Assembly: GCA_038227135.1 (NCBI GenBank)
Contig: JBBRQC010000009.1
Span: forward strand, 1-64,000
Direction of reading: 5' to 3'
DNA from: UBA4720 sp038227135
Lineage (GTDB): Bacteria > Gemmatimonadota > Gemmatimonadetes > Gemmatimonadales > Gemmatimonadaceae
DNA length: 64,000 bases
The notes beneath the pieces are model-generated. The model was given only the letters and a program-made list of their open reading frames with translations, was not told the origin of the DNA and ran no database searches. Position numbers and translations under genes: made by a program. Position 1 is the stretch's first letter, and each line of letters begins with the position of its first letter. Shown here one piece after another: positions 9,666 through 20,018 of the stretch.

Positions 9666-11147
9666 ATGCGACACATGCTTCTATTGGGTCTGGTTGCCTT
9701 CAGCACGCAGGCAACCGCCCAGATCGTTCCCCGTGACTCAGCGCCACAGGCGACGCTCACGATCGACCAGGCGATCGAGCTGGCTCGCCGGAATAATCCC
9801 GTGCTTCAGCAGACGCTCAACAACCGCATCGGAGCTCACGCCGCTGTGCGCAGCGCCTACGGTGCGCTGCTGCCGGGTGCCGATGCATCTCTGAGCGCGC
9901 AAAGACAGCAGGGAGGGCAACAGATCTTCAGCGGCACGAGCCTCGGCGCCAGCTCGGATGTCAACCAATCGAATTACCAGATTGGCTTCAACTACAGGCT
10001 CAACAGCGCGACACTGATTACTCCCAGCCTGCAGCGCGCCAACCGCAATGCAGTCGAGGCGGACATCACCGGCGCAACCGAGACTCTCCGCAGCAACGTA
10101 TCGCAGCAGTATCTGCTGACGCTCCAGACCGAAGCGGGCGCCGATCTTCAGGACTCGCTGGTGGTGGCATCGCAGCAGGAACTGATCCTGGCGCAGGCAA
10201 GAGAAATTGTCGGATCGGGCACGCAGCTCGACGTTTCGCGGGCGGAAGTCGCCCTGGGATTGCAGAGGGTCCAGGCCCTCAAGGCGAGAAATCAGGTTGA
10301 AATCGAGAAGCTGAGGCTGTTCCAGGTGATGGGGATCAACCAGCCGGCGAACGTCAAGCTCGTGAGCCGGTTTCCGGTCACCCCGCTCAACCTGAACCTT
10401 CAGGAGCTGATCACATCGGCCCGGGATCAGAATCCAGGCGTGGTCGCCCTGCGGTCCCGCGAGCGAGTTGCCGATTTGAACGTTCGCCGCGAGAAAGGCG
10501 AGTACTCGCCTACGCTTTCCCTGTCGACCGGGATCGGCGGCTACACGTACGGCTACACAAATTCCAGTTTCCCCGTGGCGCAGGCGCAGACGCAGCTCCA
10601 GGCCTCGCGCGCCAACTGCATCCGCACCGAAGAAGTTCGCGCGGCGCTCAACCTCTCCAATCAGCTGGCCGCCTGCAACGCGATGGCGTTCACCGACGCG
10701 CAGGCGCAGGCCATTCGCAGCGGCAATTCGAAGTTTCCGTTCAACTTCACCAAGTCCCCGCGATCGTTCAGCGCGACCCTGTCACTGCCGTTGTTCGATG
10801 GTTTCGCCCGCGAGCAGCGCGTGCAGGAAGCGATGGCGAACCGTTCTGATGCGCGCTACAACGTGAGATCGAAAGAGCTGGCGCTCACCGCCGACGTGAC
10901 GGCGGCGTACCTCATCGTGACCACGGCGGAGAAGACCGTGGCTCTCCAGGAGCAGAACGCCGCCAAAGCGAGGCAGGAGCTGAAGCTGGTGCAGGACCGT
11001 TTCAAGATCGGGGCGACGACTTTCGTCGACCTGACCGAGGCGCGCGCCACCTACGAGCGCGCCGAGAGCGACAGAATCAATTCTGTTTACGACTACCACA
11101 AAGCCTTCGCCGTTCTCGAGAGCGCCGTCGGACATCCCCTTCGTTAA
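9666..11147 (+). CDS. TolC-family outer membrane efflux protein
   Basis: 493 residues from ATG MRHMLLLGLVAFSTQATAQ, a signal peptide ending AQ; an in-frame TTG 13 codons upstream is less likely. The mature protein begins with TLTIDQAIELARRNNP, the usual opening of OEP/TolC repeats. Two helical-hairpin halves follow, each with long Ala/Gln-rich helices; the second ends with the typical VQDRFKIGATTFVDLTEARATYERAESDRINSVYDY-like helix. It forms a trimeric outer-membrane channel (known family). A 30-residue insertion rich in Ala/Gln/Cys lies around residues 300-340 (two cysteines, SRANCIRTEE and QLAACNAM). First gene of a TolC-MacA-MacB-type operon; the next start is 12 bases downstream. Confidence 0.92.
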   Translation: MRHMLLLGLVAFSTQATAQIVPRDSAPQATLTIDQAIELARRNNPVLQQTLNNRIGAHAAVRSAYGALLPGADASLSAQRQQGGQQIFSGTSLGASSDVNQSNYQIGFNYRLNSATLITPSLQRANRNAVEADITGATETLRSNVSQQYLLTLQTEAGADLQDSLVVASQQELILAQAREIVGSGTQLDVSRAEVALGLQRVQALKARNQVEIEKLRLFQVMGINQPANVKLVSRFPVTPLNLNLQELITSARDQNPGVVALRSRERVADLNVRREKGEYSPTLSLSTGIGGYTYGYTNSSFPVAQAQTQLQASRANCIRTEEVRAALNLSNQLAACNAMAFTDAQAQAIRSGNSKFPFNFTKSPRSFSATLSLPLFDGFAREQRVQEAMANRSDARYNVRSKELALTADVTAAYLIVTTAEKTVALQEQNAAKARQELKLVQDRFKIGATTFVDLTEARATYERAESDRINSVYDYHKAFAVLESAVGHPLR

Positions 11148-11159
11148 TCGGATCGACAA

Positions 11160-12449
11160 ATGAAGAAACGCACCAAATGGTCAGTTGCCGGCGTGATTGG
11201 TCTAGCGATCGTCATCATCGGCGTCACCAGCGCGATGAAAGGCCGGAACAAGGCCACTGAAGTTCGTATGGAGAAAGTTCAGAGGCGTGACCTCGTCGCT
11301 TCCGTGACCGCCAGCGGACAGGTTCAGCCACACACGAAGGTCAACGTCAGCGCGGACATCAGCGGACGCATAGTTCGGCTCGCCATCAAGGAAGGTCAGA
11401 TGGTTACCAAGGGCCAGTTCCTGCTGGAGATCGACCCGTCCCAGTACCGTGCGAACGTCGAGAGAGCAACCGCCGCGGTGGCTTCGGCGAGGTCGCAGTC
11501 CGCCCAGGCCAAGCCGGCACTCGCGCAGGCGCAGCGTAATTACGACCGTCTGATGGCGCTCAAGAAAGCAAACCCGACGCTCGTGTCGGACGAGCAGGTC
11601 GAGCAGCTGCGGACCCAGGCGGAGGTCGCGCAGGCGCAGCTCGAAGCAGCGAACCACGCGATTGATCAGGCCACGGCCTCGTACCGTGACGCGCAGTCCA
11701 GCCTAAACAAGACGACGATCACGGCTCCGATGAGCGGCCGCGTCACGCGCCTCAGTGTCGAGGAAGGCGAGACGGCGATCCAGGGCACGTTCAACAAGGA
11801 CGCCGCGACGATGCTGACGATCAGCGACATGAGCGTGCTAGAGACCAAGGTGAAGGTGGACGAGACCGACGTCTCCCGGATCAAGGTCGGTGACTCGACC
11901 GTGATCCAGCTCGACGCGTTCCCCGATACGACCTTCATCGGTCGCGTGTCGGAGATCTCGAACAGCTCGGTGAAGGGCGCTGCCACGGGTGGCACCGGTG
12001 GCTCCGCCGACCAGGCGATTGACTACGAAGTAACCGTCCAGCTGCTCAACGCTCCGTCCGAGACGCGTCCCGATTTCTCGTCGACCGCGAAAATCATCAC
12101 GTCGACCAGGAACAACGTCCTCGCGATTCCGATCATCGCGCTTACGGTCCGCGAGGACAGCGTCAAGCCGGATACAGCCCTCACGCTCGCCAAGAAGGCG
12201 CCCACCAAACAGGTCGGCAAGCGCGATGTCGAAGGGGTGTTCGTGGTCGGCGCCAACAACAAAGTCGCCTTCCGCCCCGTAAAAGTCGGTATCGCGGGTG
12301 AGAAGTATTTCGAAGTTCTGTCGGGCCTGAAGGAAGGCGAGAACATCGTCGGCGGCACCTATCAGGCAATCCGCGAGCTCAAGGATGGCGCAACGGTGCG
12401 CGCACAGAAGGAACAACCGAAAAAGCCCGGCGAGCCGGCCAAGACCTAA
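11160..12449 (+). CDS. macA: MacA/HlyD-type periplasmic adaptor
   Basis: 429 residues. One N-terminal membrane anchor (KWSVAGVIGLAIVIIGVTSAM), a lipoyl/barrel-sandwich half (VTASGQVQPHTKVNVSADISG), a coiled-coil hairpin (about 100-185, Ala/Gln-rich), the second lipoyl half (TITAPMSGRVTRLSVEEGE), a beta-barrel domain and a C-terminal membrane-proximal domain (VFVVGANNKVAFRPVKVGI, then GLKEGENIVGG). Links the TolC channel to the MacB-type transporter (family knowledge). A Gly/Ala/Thr-rich loop (GAATGGTGGSADQ) interrupts the barrel domain. The stop TAA shares its last A with the ATG of the ATPase gene (TAATG), showing translational coupling. The MacA name is by family resemblance, not proven orthology. 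Confidence 0.9.
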   Translation: MKKRTKWSVAGVIGLAIVIIGVTSAMKGRNKATEVRMEKVQRRDLVASVTASGQVQPHTKVNVSADISGRIVRLAIKEGQMVTKGQFLLEIDPSQYRANVERATAAVASARSQSAQAKPALAQAQRNYDRLMALKKANPTLVSDEQVEQLRTQAEVAQAQLEAANHAIDQATASYRDAQSSLNKTTITAPMSGRVTRLSVEEGETAIQGTFNKDAATMLTISDMSVLETKVKVDETDVSRIKVGDSTVIQLDAFPDTTFIGRVSEISNSSVKGAATGGTGGSADQAIDYEVTVQLLNAPSETRPDFSSTAKIITSTRNNVLAIPIIALTVREDSVKPDTALTLAKKAPTKQVGKRDVEGVFVVGANNKVAFRPVKVGIAGEKYFEVLSGLKEGENIVGGTYQAIRELKDGATVRAQKEQPKKPGEPAKT

Positions 12450-13273
12450 TGCAGACAACTGATGAAATCCCGCTCAGCACGACCGCTGAGCGGCAGGCAG
12501 TAACGACCGTCGTCGGCGCTGCTCCGGAAAATGACTGGGTCATCGTCACGCGCGGCTTGAAGCGTGACTACGACATGGGCGGCGAAATCGTGCACGCGCT
12601 TCGCGGCGTCGATATCGCAATTCGCCGCAACGAGTACGTGGCGATCATGGGTCCTTCAGGCTCGGGCAAGTCGACGCTGATGAATCTCATCGGCTGCCTG
12701 GATACTCCGAACGGCGGTGAGTACTGGCTGAATGGCGAGCTCGTGTCCGACAAGGACGAGGACGAGCTAGCGCGCGTCAGAAATCGCGAGATCGGATTCG
12801 TGTTTCAGACGTTCAATCTTCTCCCCCGCGCAACCGCGCTGCACAACGTGGAGCTTCCGCTCGTCTATGCCGGCGTGGGATCTGATGAGCGGAAGAAGAG
12901 GGCGACCGAAGCGCTCGAGCGCGTTCAGCTTGGCGATCGAATCCATCACCGACCGAACGAGCTCTCCGGCGGTCAGCGGCAGCGTGTCGCAATTGCCAGA
13001 GCGCTGGTCAACCAGCCTTCCATTCTTCTCGCGGACGAGCCGACCGGAAACCTGGACTCCACGACCTCGGAAGAAATCATGCGTGTATTCGAGGGGCTGG
13101 CCGAACAGGGACAGACGGTGATCATGGTTACACACGAGCCCGACATCGCCGCCCACGCCAGGCGCATCATCGTGCTTCGCGACGGAACAATCGCCAGCGA
13201 CTACAAGCGCGATACGTTCATCAAATCCACAGGCATCGCTCCACCTGACCTCGCTGCAATGCGGAAGGGGTAG
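12449..13273 (+). CDS. MacB/LolD-type ABC transporter ATPase
   Basis: 274 residues, a single nucleotide-binding domain. Walker A GPSGSGKST, Q-loop VFQTFNLLPRATALHNVELPL, signature LSGGQRQRVAIARAL, Walker B SILLADEPTGNLDS, and H-loop MVTHEPD. The sequence after the D-loop and the LPRATALxNVELPL segment are typical of the MacB/LolD/FtsE group. An N-terminal extension of about 30 residues precedes the domain. It is the only ATPase in an operon with four permease genes, so it presumably energises all of them (inference). Unlike classical MacB, the ATPase and permease are separate proteins. It ends 3 bases before the next start. Confidence 0.93.
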   Translation: MQTTDEIPLSTTAERQAVTTVVGAAPENDWVIVTRGLKRDYDMGGEIVHALRGVDIAIRRNEYVAIMGPSGSGKSTLMNLIGCLDTPNGGEYWLNGELVSDKDEDELARVRNREIGFVFQTFNLLPRATALHNVELPLVYAGVGSDERKKRATEALERVQLGDRIHHRPNELSGGQRQRVAIARALVNQPSILLADEPTGNLDSTTSEEIMRVFEGLAEQGQTVIMVTHEPDIAAHARRIIVLRDGTIASDYKRDTFIKSTGIAPPDLAAMRKG

Positions 13274-13276
13274 CAG

Positions 13277-14518
13277 TTGCCTTTCATAGAGGCGGTCTGG
13301 CTTGCTCTGGCGCAGATCCGCGTACAGAAGCTGAAGAGCTTTTTCACGCTTCTCGGCGTTTGCATCGGGGTGATGTTCCTGATCGCAGTCATCTCCATCG
13401 TGCAGGGCATGAGCAGCTACATGGAGAACGATTTCGCGGCGAAGATGCTCGGCGTGAACACATTCACGCTGCGGCGCTTCCCGTGGTTCGGCGACGGCGC
13501 GGGTTCCGAGGAAGAGTGGCGCACGTGGGCCAGACGCCCGCGCATTTATCACACTGATCTCGCCCTGGTTGCCAGTGTACTTCCGCCCGGGTCCAGAATT
13601 GCTGTCGAAAGCCAGGAGTTTCTCCAGGCGCAGTCGCAGTGGGCGCGCCCGAAGCAGCTCGAAGCGCACGCGATCGACGGAGACTACTTCACGATCAAGA
13701 AGTACGACGTTCGCGTCGGACGAGCATTCACTCCGCAGGAATCGACACTGGGCGCACCCGTCGTCGTCATCGGCGACGAGGTAGCCAAGTATTTCTTCCC
13801 CGATCTCGACCCGCTTGGCCGCCAGCTCCGCGTGAAGAGCATGCCCTACACGGTGATCGGAGTGCTGGAGAAGCAGGGCTCGGTGTTCGGGCTCTCGCTC
13901 GATCGGGTCGCGATCGCGCCTTACAACTCCCCACTGCACCACTTCACCAATCCTCGCGGGGACGTGGACGGAATCATGGTGCAGGCCCCAACTCCGCTTG
14001 CGATGGGTGAGGCGATGGAGTCGGTGCGTGAGGTCATGCGCGGTCGGCGCAAGCTTCGCCCGGGCGACCCGGACAATTTCTTCATGGAGACGTCGGCCAG
14101 CGCCCTGGCGTTCATGGACAAGCTGAAGACGATCATGACCATGGCCGGCACAGCCTTCCCCGCGATCGGCTTGATCGTCGGCGGAATGGTGATCATGAAC
14201 ATCATGCTCGTCGCCGTTGCGGAGCGCACACGTGAGATCGGCATCAGGAAATCGCTCGGGGCGAGGCGTCGCGACATCATGCGACAGTTCCTCGTCGAAG
14301 CCGCCACGCTGAGCACGCTGGGGGCGATAATCGGCATTCTGCTGGGTATCGCAATCGCGAAAGTCGTGGAGTGGAAGACGCCGCTGCCGGCGGCGATCGC
14401 TCCGTGGTCGATCGTGATGGCCACGCTGCTGGGCACGGTTGTCGGGATCGTTTCCGGCGTCTACCCGGCACGGCGCGCGGCGTCGCTCGACCCAATCGAA
14501 GCCCTGAGAAAGGAATAG
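13277..14518 (+). CDS. MacB/FtsX-type ABC permease, type A copy 1
   Basis: 413 residues from TTG, with GGAAGGGG about 8 bases upstream. One N-terminal membrane helix (FFTLLGVCIGVMFLIAVISIV), a MacB periplasmic core domain (about 45-280) and three C-terminal helices. The FtsX-type coupling region VAERTREIGIRKSLGARRRDIMRQFLVEAA is conserved, as is the C-terminal PARRAASLDPIEALRKE. It pairs by sequence with the third permease (both have QIRVxKLxSFFTLLG and an EEWRxxxxRPRI segment) rather than with its immediate neighbour. Mechanotransmission MacB-type transport is known for the family; the substrate is unknown. Start of the next gene follows after 2 bases. Confidence 0.9.
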   Translation: MPFIEAVWLALAQIRVQKLKSFFTLLGVCIGVMFLIAVISIVQGMSSYMENDFAAKMLGVNTFTLRRFPWFGDGAGSEEEWRTWARRPRIYHTDLALVASVLPPGSRIAVESQEFLQAQSQWARPKQLEAHAIDGDYFTIKKYDVRVGRAFTPQESTLGAPVVVIGDEVAKYFFPDLDPLGRQLRVKSMPYTVIGVLEKQGSVFGLSLDRVAIAPYNSPLHHFTNPRGDVDGIMVQAPTPLAMGEAMESVREVMRGRRKLRPGDPDNFFMETSASALAFMDKLKTIMTMAGTAFPAIGLIVGGMVIMNIMLVAVAERTREIGIRKSLGARRRDIMRQFLVEAATLSTLGAIIGILLGIAIAKVVEWKTPLPAAIAPWSIVMATLLGTVVGIVSGVYPARRAASLDPIEALRKE

Positions 14519-14520
14519 CG

Positions 14521-15792
<1,272 letters not shown>

Positions 15793-15804
15793 GAACTTGT
15801 AGCG

Positions 15805-15823
15805 CGGGGGCCGCCTGCCCCCG
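15805..15823 (+). repeat. GC hairpin inside the efflux operon
   Basis: CGGGGG, loop CCGCCTG, CCCCCG between the second and third permease genes, the only sizeable gap in the run of ATPase and permease genes. There is no T-run, so it is more likely an RNA-stability or attenuation hairpin, or an insertion scar of the pair duplication, than a terminator. Confidence 0.5.
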
Positions 15824-15834
15824 AGATTAGGTCA

Positions 15835-17076
15835 ATGCGCTTCGCCGACGTAATCACCACCGCGCTGGAACAGATCCGAGTCAACAAGCTGCGGTCGTTC
15901 TTCACGCTGCTCGGGATCATCGTGTCGGTGGCGTTCCTCGTCGCGGTCGTCGCGATCATCACGGGCATGAACGCGTACGTGAAGGAGAACCTGGCCAGCG
16001 CACTTATCGGCGCCAACACGTTTCAGGTGAGGCGCTCGCCGATTCGCATCGGACTGTTCGACGACGAGGAATGGAGAAAGCTTCAGAAGCGGCCGCGCAT
16101 CACCGAGGCCGATGCGGATGCCGTGGTTGCGGCGATTCCCGAAGCGCTCGCGGTCAGCCTGCAGTCGGGATGGCCGACGCCTATCGCAGACCTCGTCTGG
16201 CGCAACAAGACGATGGGTGACGTCGTGATACTCGGCGTGACGGCGCCGTACCAGATCGTGCAGGATTACGTCTTCGCCAGCGGACGCCCGATCAGTGATT
16301 TCGACGTGCACGAGCGCAGGCCGGTCGCGGTAATCGGCGCCGACGTGGCTGAAAAACTTTTCGAGAACGTGGATCCCGTCGGGCAGGATCTGAGAATTCT
16401 GGGCCAGCATTACACGGTGACCGGGACCATCGCCAAGAAGGGCCGCGTCCTCGGGCAATCATTCGACGGGTTTGTGTTGCTCCCATTGCCCACTTTCGAA
16501 ATGATTTACGGGCGCCGAAAGACCAATACCGTCTCGGTGAAGATGCCGACCGCCCTCGAGGTTGCGGGCGGGATGGAGCGAGCCAACGAAGCGATGCGCA
16601 TCTCGCACCACCTGCGCCCTGGCGACGAGCCCAACTACTCGGTTGAGACGGCGGACGCGCTCGTCGAGTTCTGGAAAAATCTCACCCGCATTCTCTTCTC
16701 GGTCATTCCAGCGATCGTCGCGATCGGAATCGTCGTCGGCGGAATCGTGATCATGAATATCATGCTGATGTCGGTGACCGAGCGCACGCACGAGATCGGA
16801 GTGCGCAAAGCGCTCGGCGCGAGATCGGGCGACATTCGGAAGCAGTTTCTGGTCGAAGCGATCGTTCTGGCGAGCATTGGTGGACTCTGCGGGGTCGCCG
16901 CCGGCTGGGCACTGGCGTCGCTCGTCAGCCTCGCTTCGCCACTTCCCGCGCGGGTCAGTCTCTGGTCAATCGTTCTCGCTCTCACTCTCGGCGCGAGCGT
17001 CGGCGTGCTGTTCGGAGTGTATCCGGCATCGCGCGCGGCCCAGCTCGACCCGATCGACGCACTGCGCGCAGAATGA
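15835..17076 (+). CDS. MacB/FtsX-type ABC permease, type A copy 2
   Basis: 413 residues, exactly the length of type A copy 1. Helix FFTLLGIIVSVAFLVAVVAII, periplasmic core, C-terminal three-helix unit with SVTERTHEIGVRKALGARSGDIRKQFLVEA and ASRAAQLDPIDALRAE. Closest relative in the window is the permease at 13277: both share QIRVNKLRSFFTLLG-like N-termini, an EEWRKLQKRPRI-like segment and VIMNIMLMSV-like helices. The periplasmic cores have diverged considerably, suggesting different substrates or partners. The ATG of the next gene overlaps its stop as ATGA. Confidence 0.9.
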   Translation: MRFADVITTALEQIRVNKLRSFFTLLGIIVSVAFLVAVVAIITGMNAYVKENLASALIGANTFQVRRSPIRIGLFDDEEWRKLQKRPRITEADADAVVAAIPEALAVSLQSGWPTPIADLVWRNKTMGDVVILGVTAPYQIVQDYVFASGRPISDFDVHERRPVAVIGADVAEKLFENVDPVGQDLRILGQHYTVTGTIAKKGRVLGQSFDGFVLLPLPTFEMIYGRRKTNTVSVKMPTALEVAGGMERANEAMRISHHLRPGDEPNYSVETADALVEFWKNLTRILFSVIPAIVAIGIVVGGIVIMNIMLMSVTERTHEIGVRKALGARSGDIRKQFLVEAIVLASIGGLCGVAAGWALASLVSLASPLPARVSLWSIVLALTLGASVGVLFGVYPASRAAQLDPIDALRAE

Positions 17077-18317
17077 TCATCGCGGAGCGGGTTCAGAGCA
17101 ACATACAGATCGCCGTCGACACGCTCAGGGCGAACAAGCTGCGCTCGTCTCTGACGATCCTCGGCGTAGTGATCGGCGTTTCAACCGTCATGACCATGGC
17201 CGCGATCGTCCAGGGAATTCAGGGTCAGATCGTGCGCACGATCGAGATCGCAGGCCCGACGACGTTCTACGTCGTCAAGGTCTTTTCGCAAACGCCGGTG
17301 AATCCGGACCGCCTTCCGAAATGGATTCGGGTACGGCCCGACCTCGTCGAGGACGAAGCAGCGCGGATCAGGCAGCTTCCGGAAATCTCCTACGCCGCGA
17401 TGTGGGCTCAGACCAACGGACGGCTCACCTACGGCGCGCAACACACGCAGATGATCGCCGTTATGGGTGCCGACGACCGTTATCAGGAGATACAGGGTGG
17501 CGAGCTGCTCGATGGCCGCTGGTTCACGCCCGCGGAGCTGGTATCCGGTACCAGCGTCGTCGTCCTCGACGAGAACGCCGCTCACAAGCTATTCGGCCGG
17601 GAATCCGTATTGGACAAGGAGATCAAGATCGGTGGCCGCCCGGCGAAAGTCATTGGACTCTACGCTCAGCCCGGAAATATCTTCTCGCCGCCTGGCCAGG
17701 AAATTGGGGCGATCGTCCCCTACCAGATGCTCGATCATCAATTCACGATCGATAAGACCAATGCGCTCTACATCCCGGTAAAGCCCAAGAAGGGTGTGAC
17801 GACGGCAGACGCGCAGGAGGCGGTAACGATCGCGCTCAGGGAAATGCGACGCCTCCGTCCGGCTGACAAGAACAACTTCGATCTGATCACCCAGGACCAG
17901 ATTCTCGACACCTTCAACAAGATCACGGGGGTCTTCTTCCTCGTGATGATCGTGCTATCGAGTGTCGGGTTGCTCGTCGGCGGAATCGGGGTGATGGCGA
18001 TCATGATGGTCTCCGTGACGAGTCGCACGAGAGAGATAGGGATCCGGAAGGCCCTTGGCGCGACCAGGCGCGAGATCCTGTTCCAGTTTCTGATCGAATC
18101 CGCTACGCTCACCGGACTCGGCGGCATTCTGGGCATCCTGATCGGGTTGACGTTGGGACGGCTCGCCACTCTGGCGATGAACATCGACGCCGCGATTCCA
18201 TTGGCTCTCACTGTGGTAGCCGTCATGGTGTCGGTGAGTATCGGAATCATTTTCGGGATGCTTCCCGCTCAGCGGGCGGCAAAGCTCGACCCCATTGCCG
18301 CATTGCACTACGAGTAG
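17073..18317 (+). CDS. MacB/FtsX-type ABC permease, type B copy 2
   Basis: 414 residues, coupled to the preceding permease by an ATGA overlap. N-terminal helix (SSLTILGVVIGVSTVMTMAAI), periplasmic core, then LSSVGLLVGGIGVMAIMMVSVTSRTREIGIRKALGATRREI and QRAAKLDPIAALHYE. It matches the permease at 14521 best (KNNFDLITQD, the LSSVGLLVGG helix, RAANK-type N-terminus), giving an A-B-A-B order. The last gene of the transport operon; no clear terminator follows, and bshB1 begins 48 bases downstream with its own promoter-like box. Confidence 0.9.
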   Translation: MIIAERVQSNIQIAVDTLRANKLRSSLTILGVVIGVSTVMTMAAIVQGIQGQIVRTIEIAGPTTFYVVKVFSQTPVNPDRLPKWIRVRPDLVEDEAARIRQLPEISYAAMWAQTNGRLTYGAQHTQMIAVMGADDRYQEIQGGELLDGRWFTPAELVSGTSVVVLDENAAHKLFGRESVLDKEIKIGGRPAKVIGLYAQPGNIFSPPGQEIGAIVPYQMLDHQFTIDKTNALYIPVKPKKGVTTADAQEAVTIALREMRRLRPADKNNFDLITQDQILDTFNKITGVFFLVMIVLSSVGLLVGGIGVMAIMMVSVTSRTREIGIRKALGATRREILFQFLIESATLTGLGGILGILIGLTLGRLATLAMNIDAAIPLALTVVAVMVSVSIGIIFGMLPAQRAAKLDPIAALHYE

Positions 18318-18353
18318 CTGGCCGCAACCGTATCCTGTTTGGGCTGGCTCGCG

Positions 18354-18361
18354 TAACTTTC
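18354..18361 (+). promoter_or_regulatory. possible -7 element of bshB1 (near-leaderless)
   Basis: TAACTTTC ending 4 bases before the bshB1 ATG, with no Shine-Dalgarno between. It matches the TAnnTTTS pattern noted at other starts, so the mRNA may be leaderless. Inference. Confidence 0.3.
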
Positions 18362-18365
18362 CCGC

Positions 18366-19085
18366 ATGACACAGGTAGATGTCCTGGCAATCGCCGCTCA
18401 TCCCGATGACGTCGAGCTCATTTGCGGCGGGACGCTCATTCGCGCGCAAATGCTGGGACGAAAGACAGGCATTCTCGACCTCGCGGCCGGGGAGTTGGCG
18501 AGTCGCGGCACGCCGGAGCTACGCGTGAAAGAAGCGGCCAAGGCTGCGAGGGTGATGGGGGTGAGCGTTCGCAAGAATCTGGGCCTTCCCGACGGTGGCA
18601 TCACGAACACGCCGGCTACGCGCGCGATGGTCGCCGTCGTGATAAGACAGCTGAAGCCCAGCGTCGTGATCACGCACTCGCTGCACGGACGCCACCCGGA
18701 CCATCCCATCGTAGCGCAGCTGGTGCGCGACGCGTGCTTCGTAGCGGGACTGAAGCTGGTGGAGCAGGACATTCCTCCGCACCGGCCAAGGAAGGTTATC
18801 CACGCACTTTCGTTCCGCGAAGACAATCAGAAGCCGACTTTCGTCGTCGACATCAGCGAAGCGTTCGAGAAAAAACTCGAGGCGATCGGATGCTACGAAT
18901 CCCAATTCGGTGACGCGGTCCAGGCTGGAGAAGTGTATCCAAACGGCGAGCCGCTGAATGACCTGATCCGGCACCACGCGGCGCACTACGGCTCGCTCAT
19001 TCGCTGCCGGTACGGCGAGCCGTTCTACACCACCGAGACAATGCGCGTGGATGATGTCGCCGCACTCGAGGTCGCGACCTTTTGA
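18366..19085 (+). CDS. bshB1: bacillithiol biosynthesis deacetylase BshB1
   Basis: 239 residues. PIG-L/LmbE-like zinc deacetylase: AAHPDDVELICGGTL (metal ligands His, Asp, Asp), KTGILDLAAGELASRGTPELR, NLGLPDGGI and SLHGRHPDHP (third ligand His). The C-terminal YESQF and YGEPFYTTE segments are typical of the BshB1 subgroup, which removes acetate from GlcNAc-malate. Bacillithiol then needs BshA and BshC; neither is in this window. The reading frame ends TTTTGA, and the TTG of the following kynA gene lies inside that sequence. Confidence 0.88.
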   Translation: MTQVDVLAIAAHPDDVELICGGTLIRAQMLGRKTGILDLAAGELASRGTPELRVKEAAKAARVMGVSVRKNLGLPDGGITNTPATRAMVAVVIRQLKPSVVITHSLHGRHPDHPIVAQLVRDACFVAGLKLVEQDIPPHRPRKVIHALSFREDNQKPTFVVDISEAFEKKLEAIGCYESQFGDAVQAGEVYPNGEPLNDLIRHHAAHYGSLIRCRYGEPFYTTETMRVDDVAALEVATF

Positions 19086-19867
19086 CCGGAAAGAACCGTA
19101 AGACGCCTCCGTCCGGGTCGGAGAAGAAATCGGGCGGTGAGGTCACCTACTCGTCGTACCTGGTGCTCGATGAGCTCCTCAGTCTGCAGCGACCCCGCTC
19201 GGCGCCGGAACACCCCGACGAGCTCCTTTTCATCATCGTGCACCAGTCCAGCGAGCTGTGGTTCAAGCTCATTCTTCACGAGCTCGACGCGCTGATCGGT
19301 CTGATGGAAGCGAAGGACACGCTCGGCGCTCTCACCTCGGTGCGCAGGGTAAACGCGCTCGTTCACATCGTCACGGGCCAGCTCTCGGCGCTGGAGACTC
19401 TTCCGCCGCAGCGCTTCGCGCAGTTTCGGGAATACCTCGGAACCTCGAGCGGGTCACAGAGCGTGCAGTTCCGCGCGATCGAGGCAAAGTCGGGCATGCG
19501 CGACGAGCATTTTGTCCGGGTCCTCAAGCAACACGGGGAGGTTCCGCCGCTCGTCAAAGAGGCGCTCGCGAAGCCGACCTTGCAGCAGCTTTACGAGGAC
19601 CTCCTCGTCGCCCACAACGTGACACTGGAACAGGTGTACTCCGAAGCCCACCAGCGGCCGCTGCAGATGCTGGCGGAGGGGTTGCTGGAGTACGAGCAGG
19701 GATTCGCTATGTGGCGCTTTCTCCACGTCCAGCTGGTCGAGCGAATCATCGGCCCGGGTACGTCTGGAACGGGCGGGACGCTCGGATCCAAGTACCTTCA
19801 GAAAACGATCTCGCAGAGATTTTTCCCCAAGCTGTGGGATGTCAGGAGCAAGTTTTTTCAGGGCTGA
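19082..19867 (+). CDS. kynA: tryptophan 2,3-dioxygenase
   Basis: 261 residues from TTG overlapping the bshB1 stop (TTGA). All hallmarks of the haem dioxygenase are visible: TYSSYLVLDELLSLQ, DELLFIIVHQSSELWFKL (distal-site His/Arg region), FREYLGTSSGSQSVQFR, and FAMWRFLHVQLVERIIG followed by GTSGTGGTLGSKYL, where the proximal His (RFLHV) and the substrate-binding GTGGT occur. It oxidises L-tryptophan to N-formylkynurenine. The kynurenine formamidase and kynureninase genes are not in the window. A lysine-rich, low-complexity N-terminus (about 20 residues) precedes the domain. Coupling with a bacillithiol gene is unusual. Confidence 0.93.
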   Translation: MTGKNRKTPPSGSEKKSGGEVTYSSYLVLDELLSLQRPRSAPEHPDELLFIIVHQSSELWFKLILHELDALIGLMEAKDTLGALTSVRRVNALVHIVTGQLSALETLPPQRFAQFREYLGTSSGSQSVQFRAIEAKSGMRDEHFVRVLKQHGEVPPLVKEALAKPTLQQLYEDLLVAHNVTLEQVYSEAHQRPLQMLAEGLLEYEQGFAMWRFLHVQLVERIIGPGTSGTGGTLGSKYLQKTISQRFFPKLWDVRSKFFQG

Positions 19868-20006
19868 CCCTGGCCTCGCGAGAAGAGCCATCTCGTCATT
19901 CGGAGTCGATCCGAAACATTCGGGCTTCTTCCGGAGCATCCGTGTTCCCTTCCGTCGTGGATGCAGGTGCGAGCGAAGTGTTGTGGCTATGCCGGAGCGC
20001 CCCCCT

Positions 20007-20014
20007 TAAATTGC
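20007..20014 (+). promoter_or_regulatory. possible -7 element of the cysteine desulfurase gene
   Basis: TAAATTGC, four bases before the ATG, with no Shine-Dalgarno. Resembles the other TAnnTTxx boxes next to starts here. Confidence 0.25.
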
Positions 20015-20018
20015 GAGC

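Noticed and set aside
14371..14520. N-terminal extension of the second permease into the first permease gene.
   Set aside because: The extension is basic and unlike the family; the ATG two bases after the previous stop gives the normal MacB-type start.
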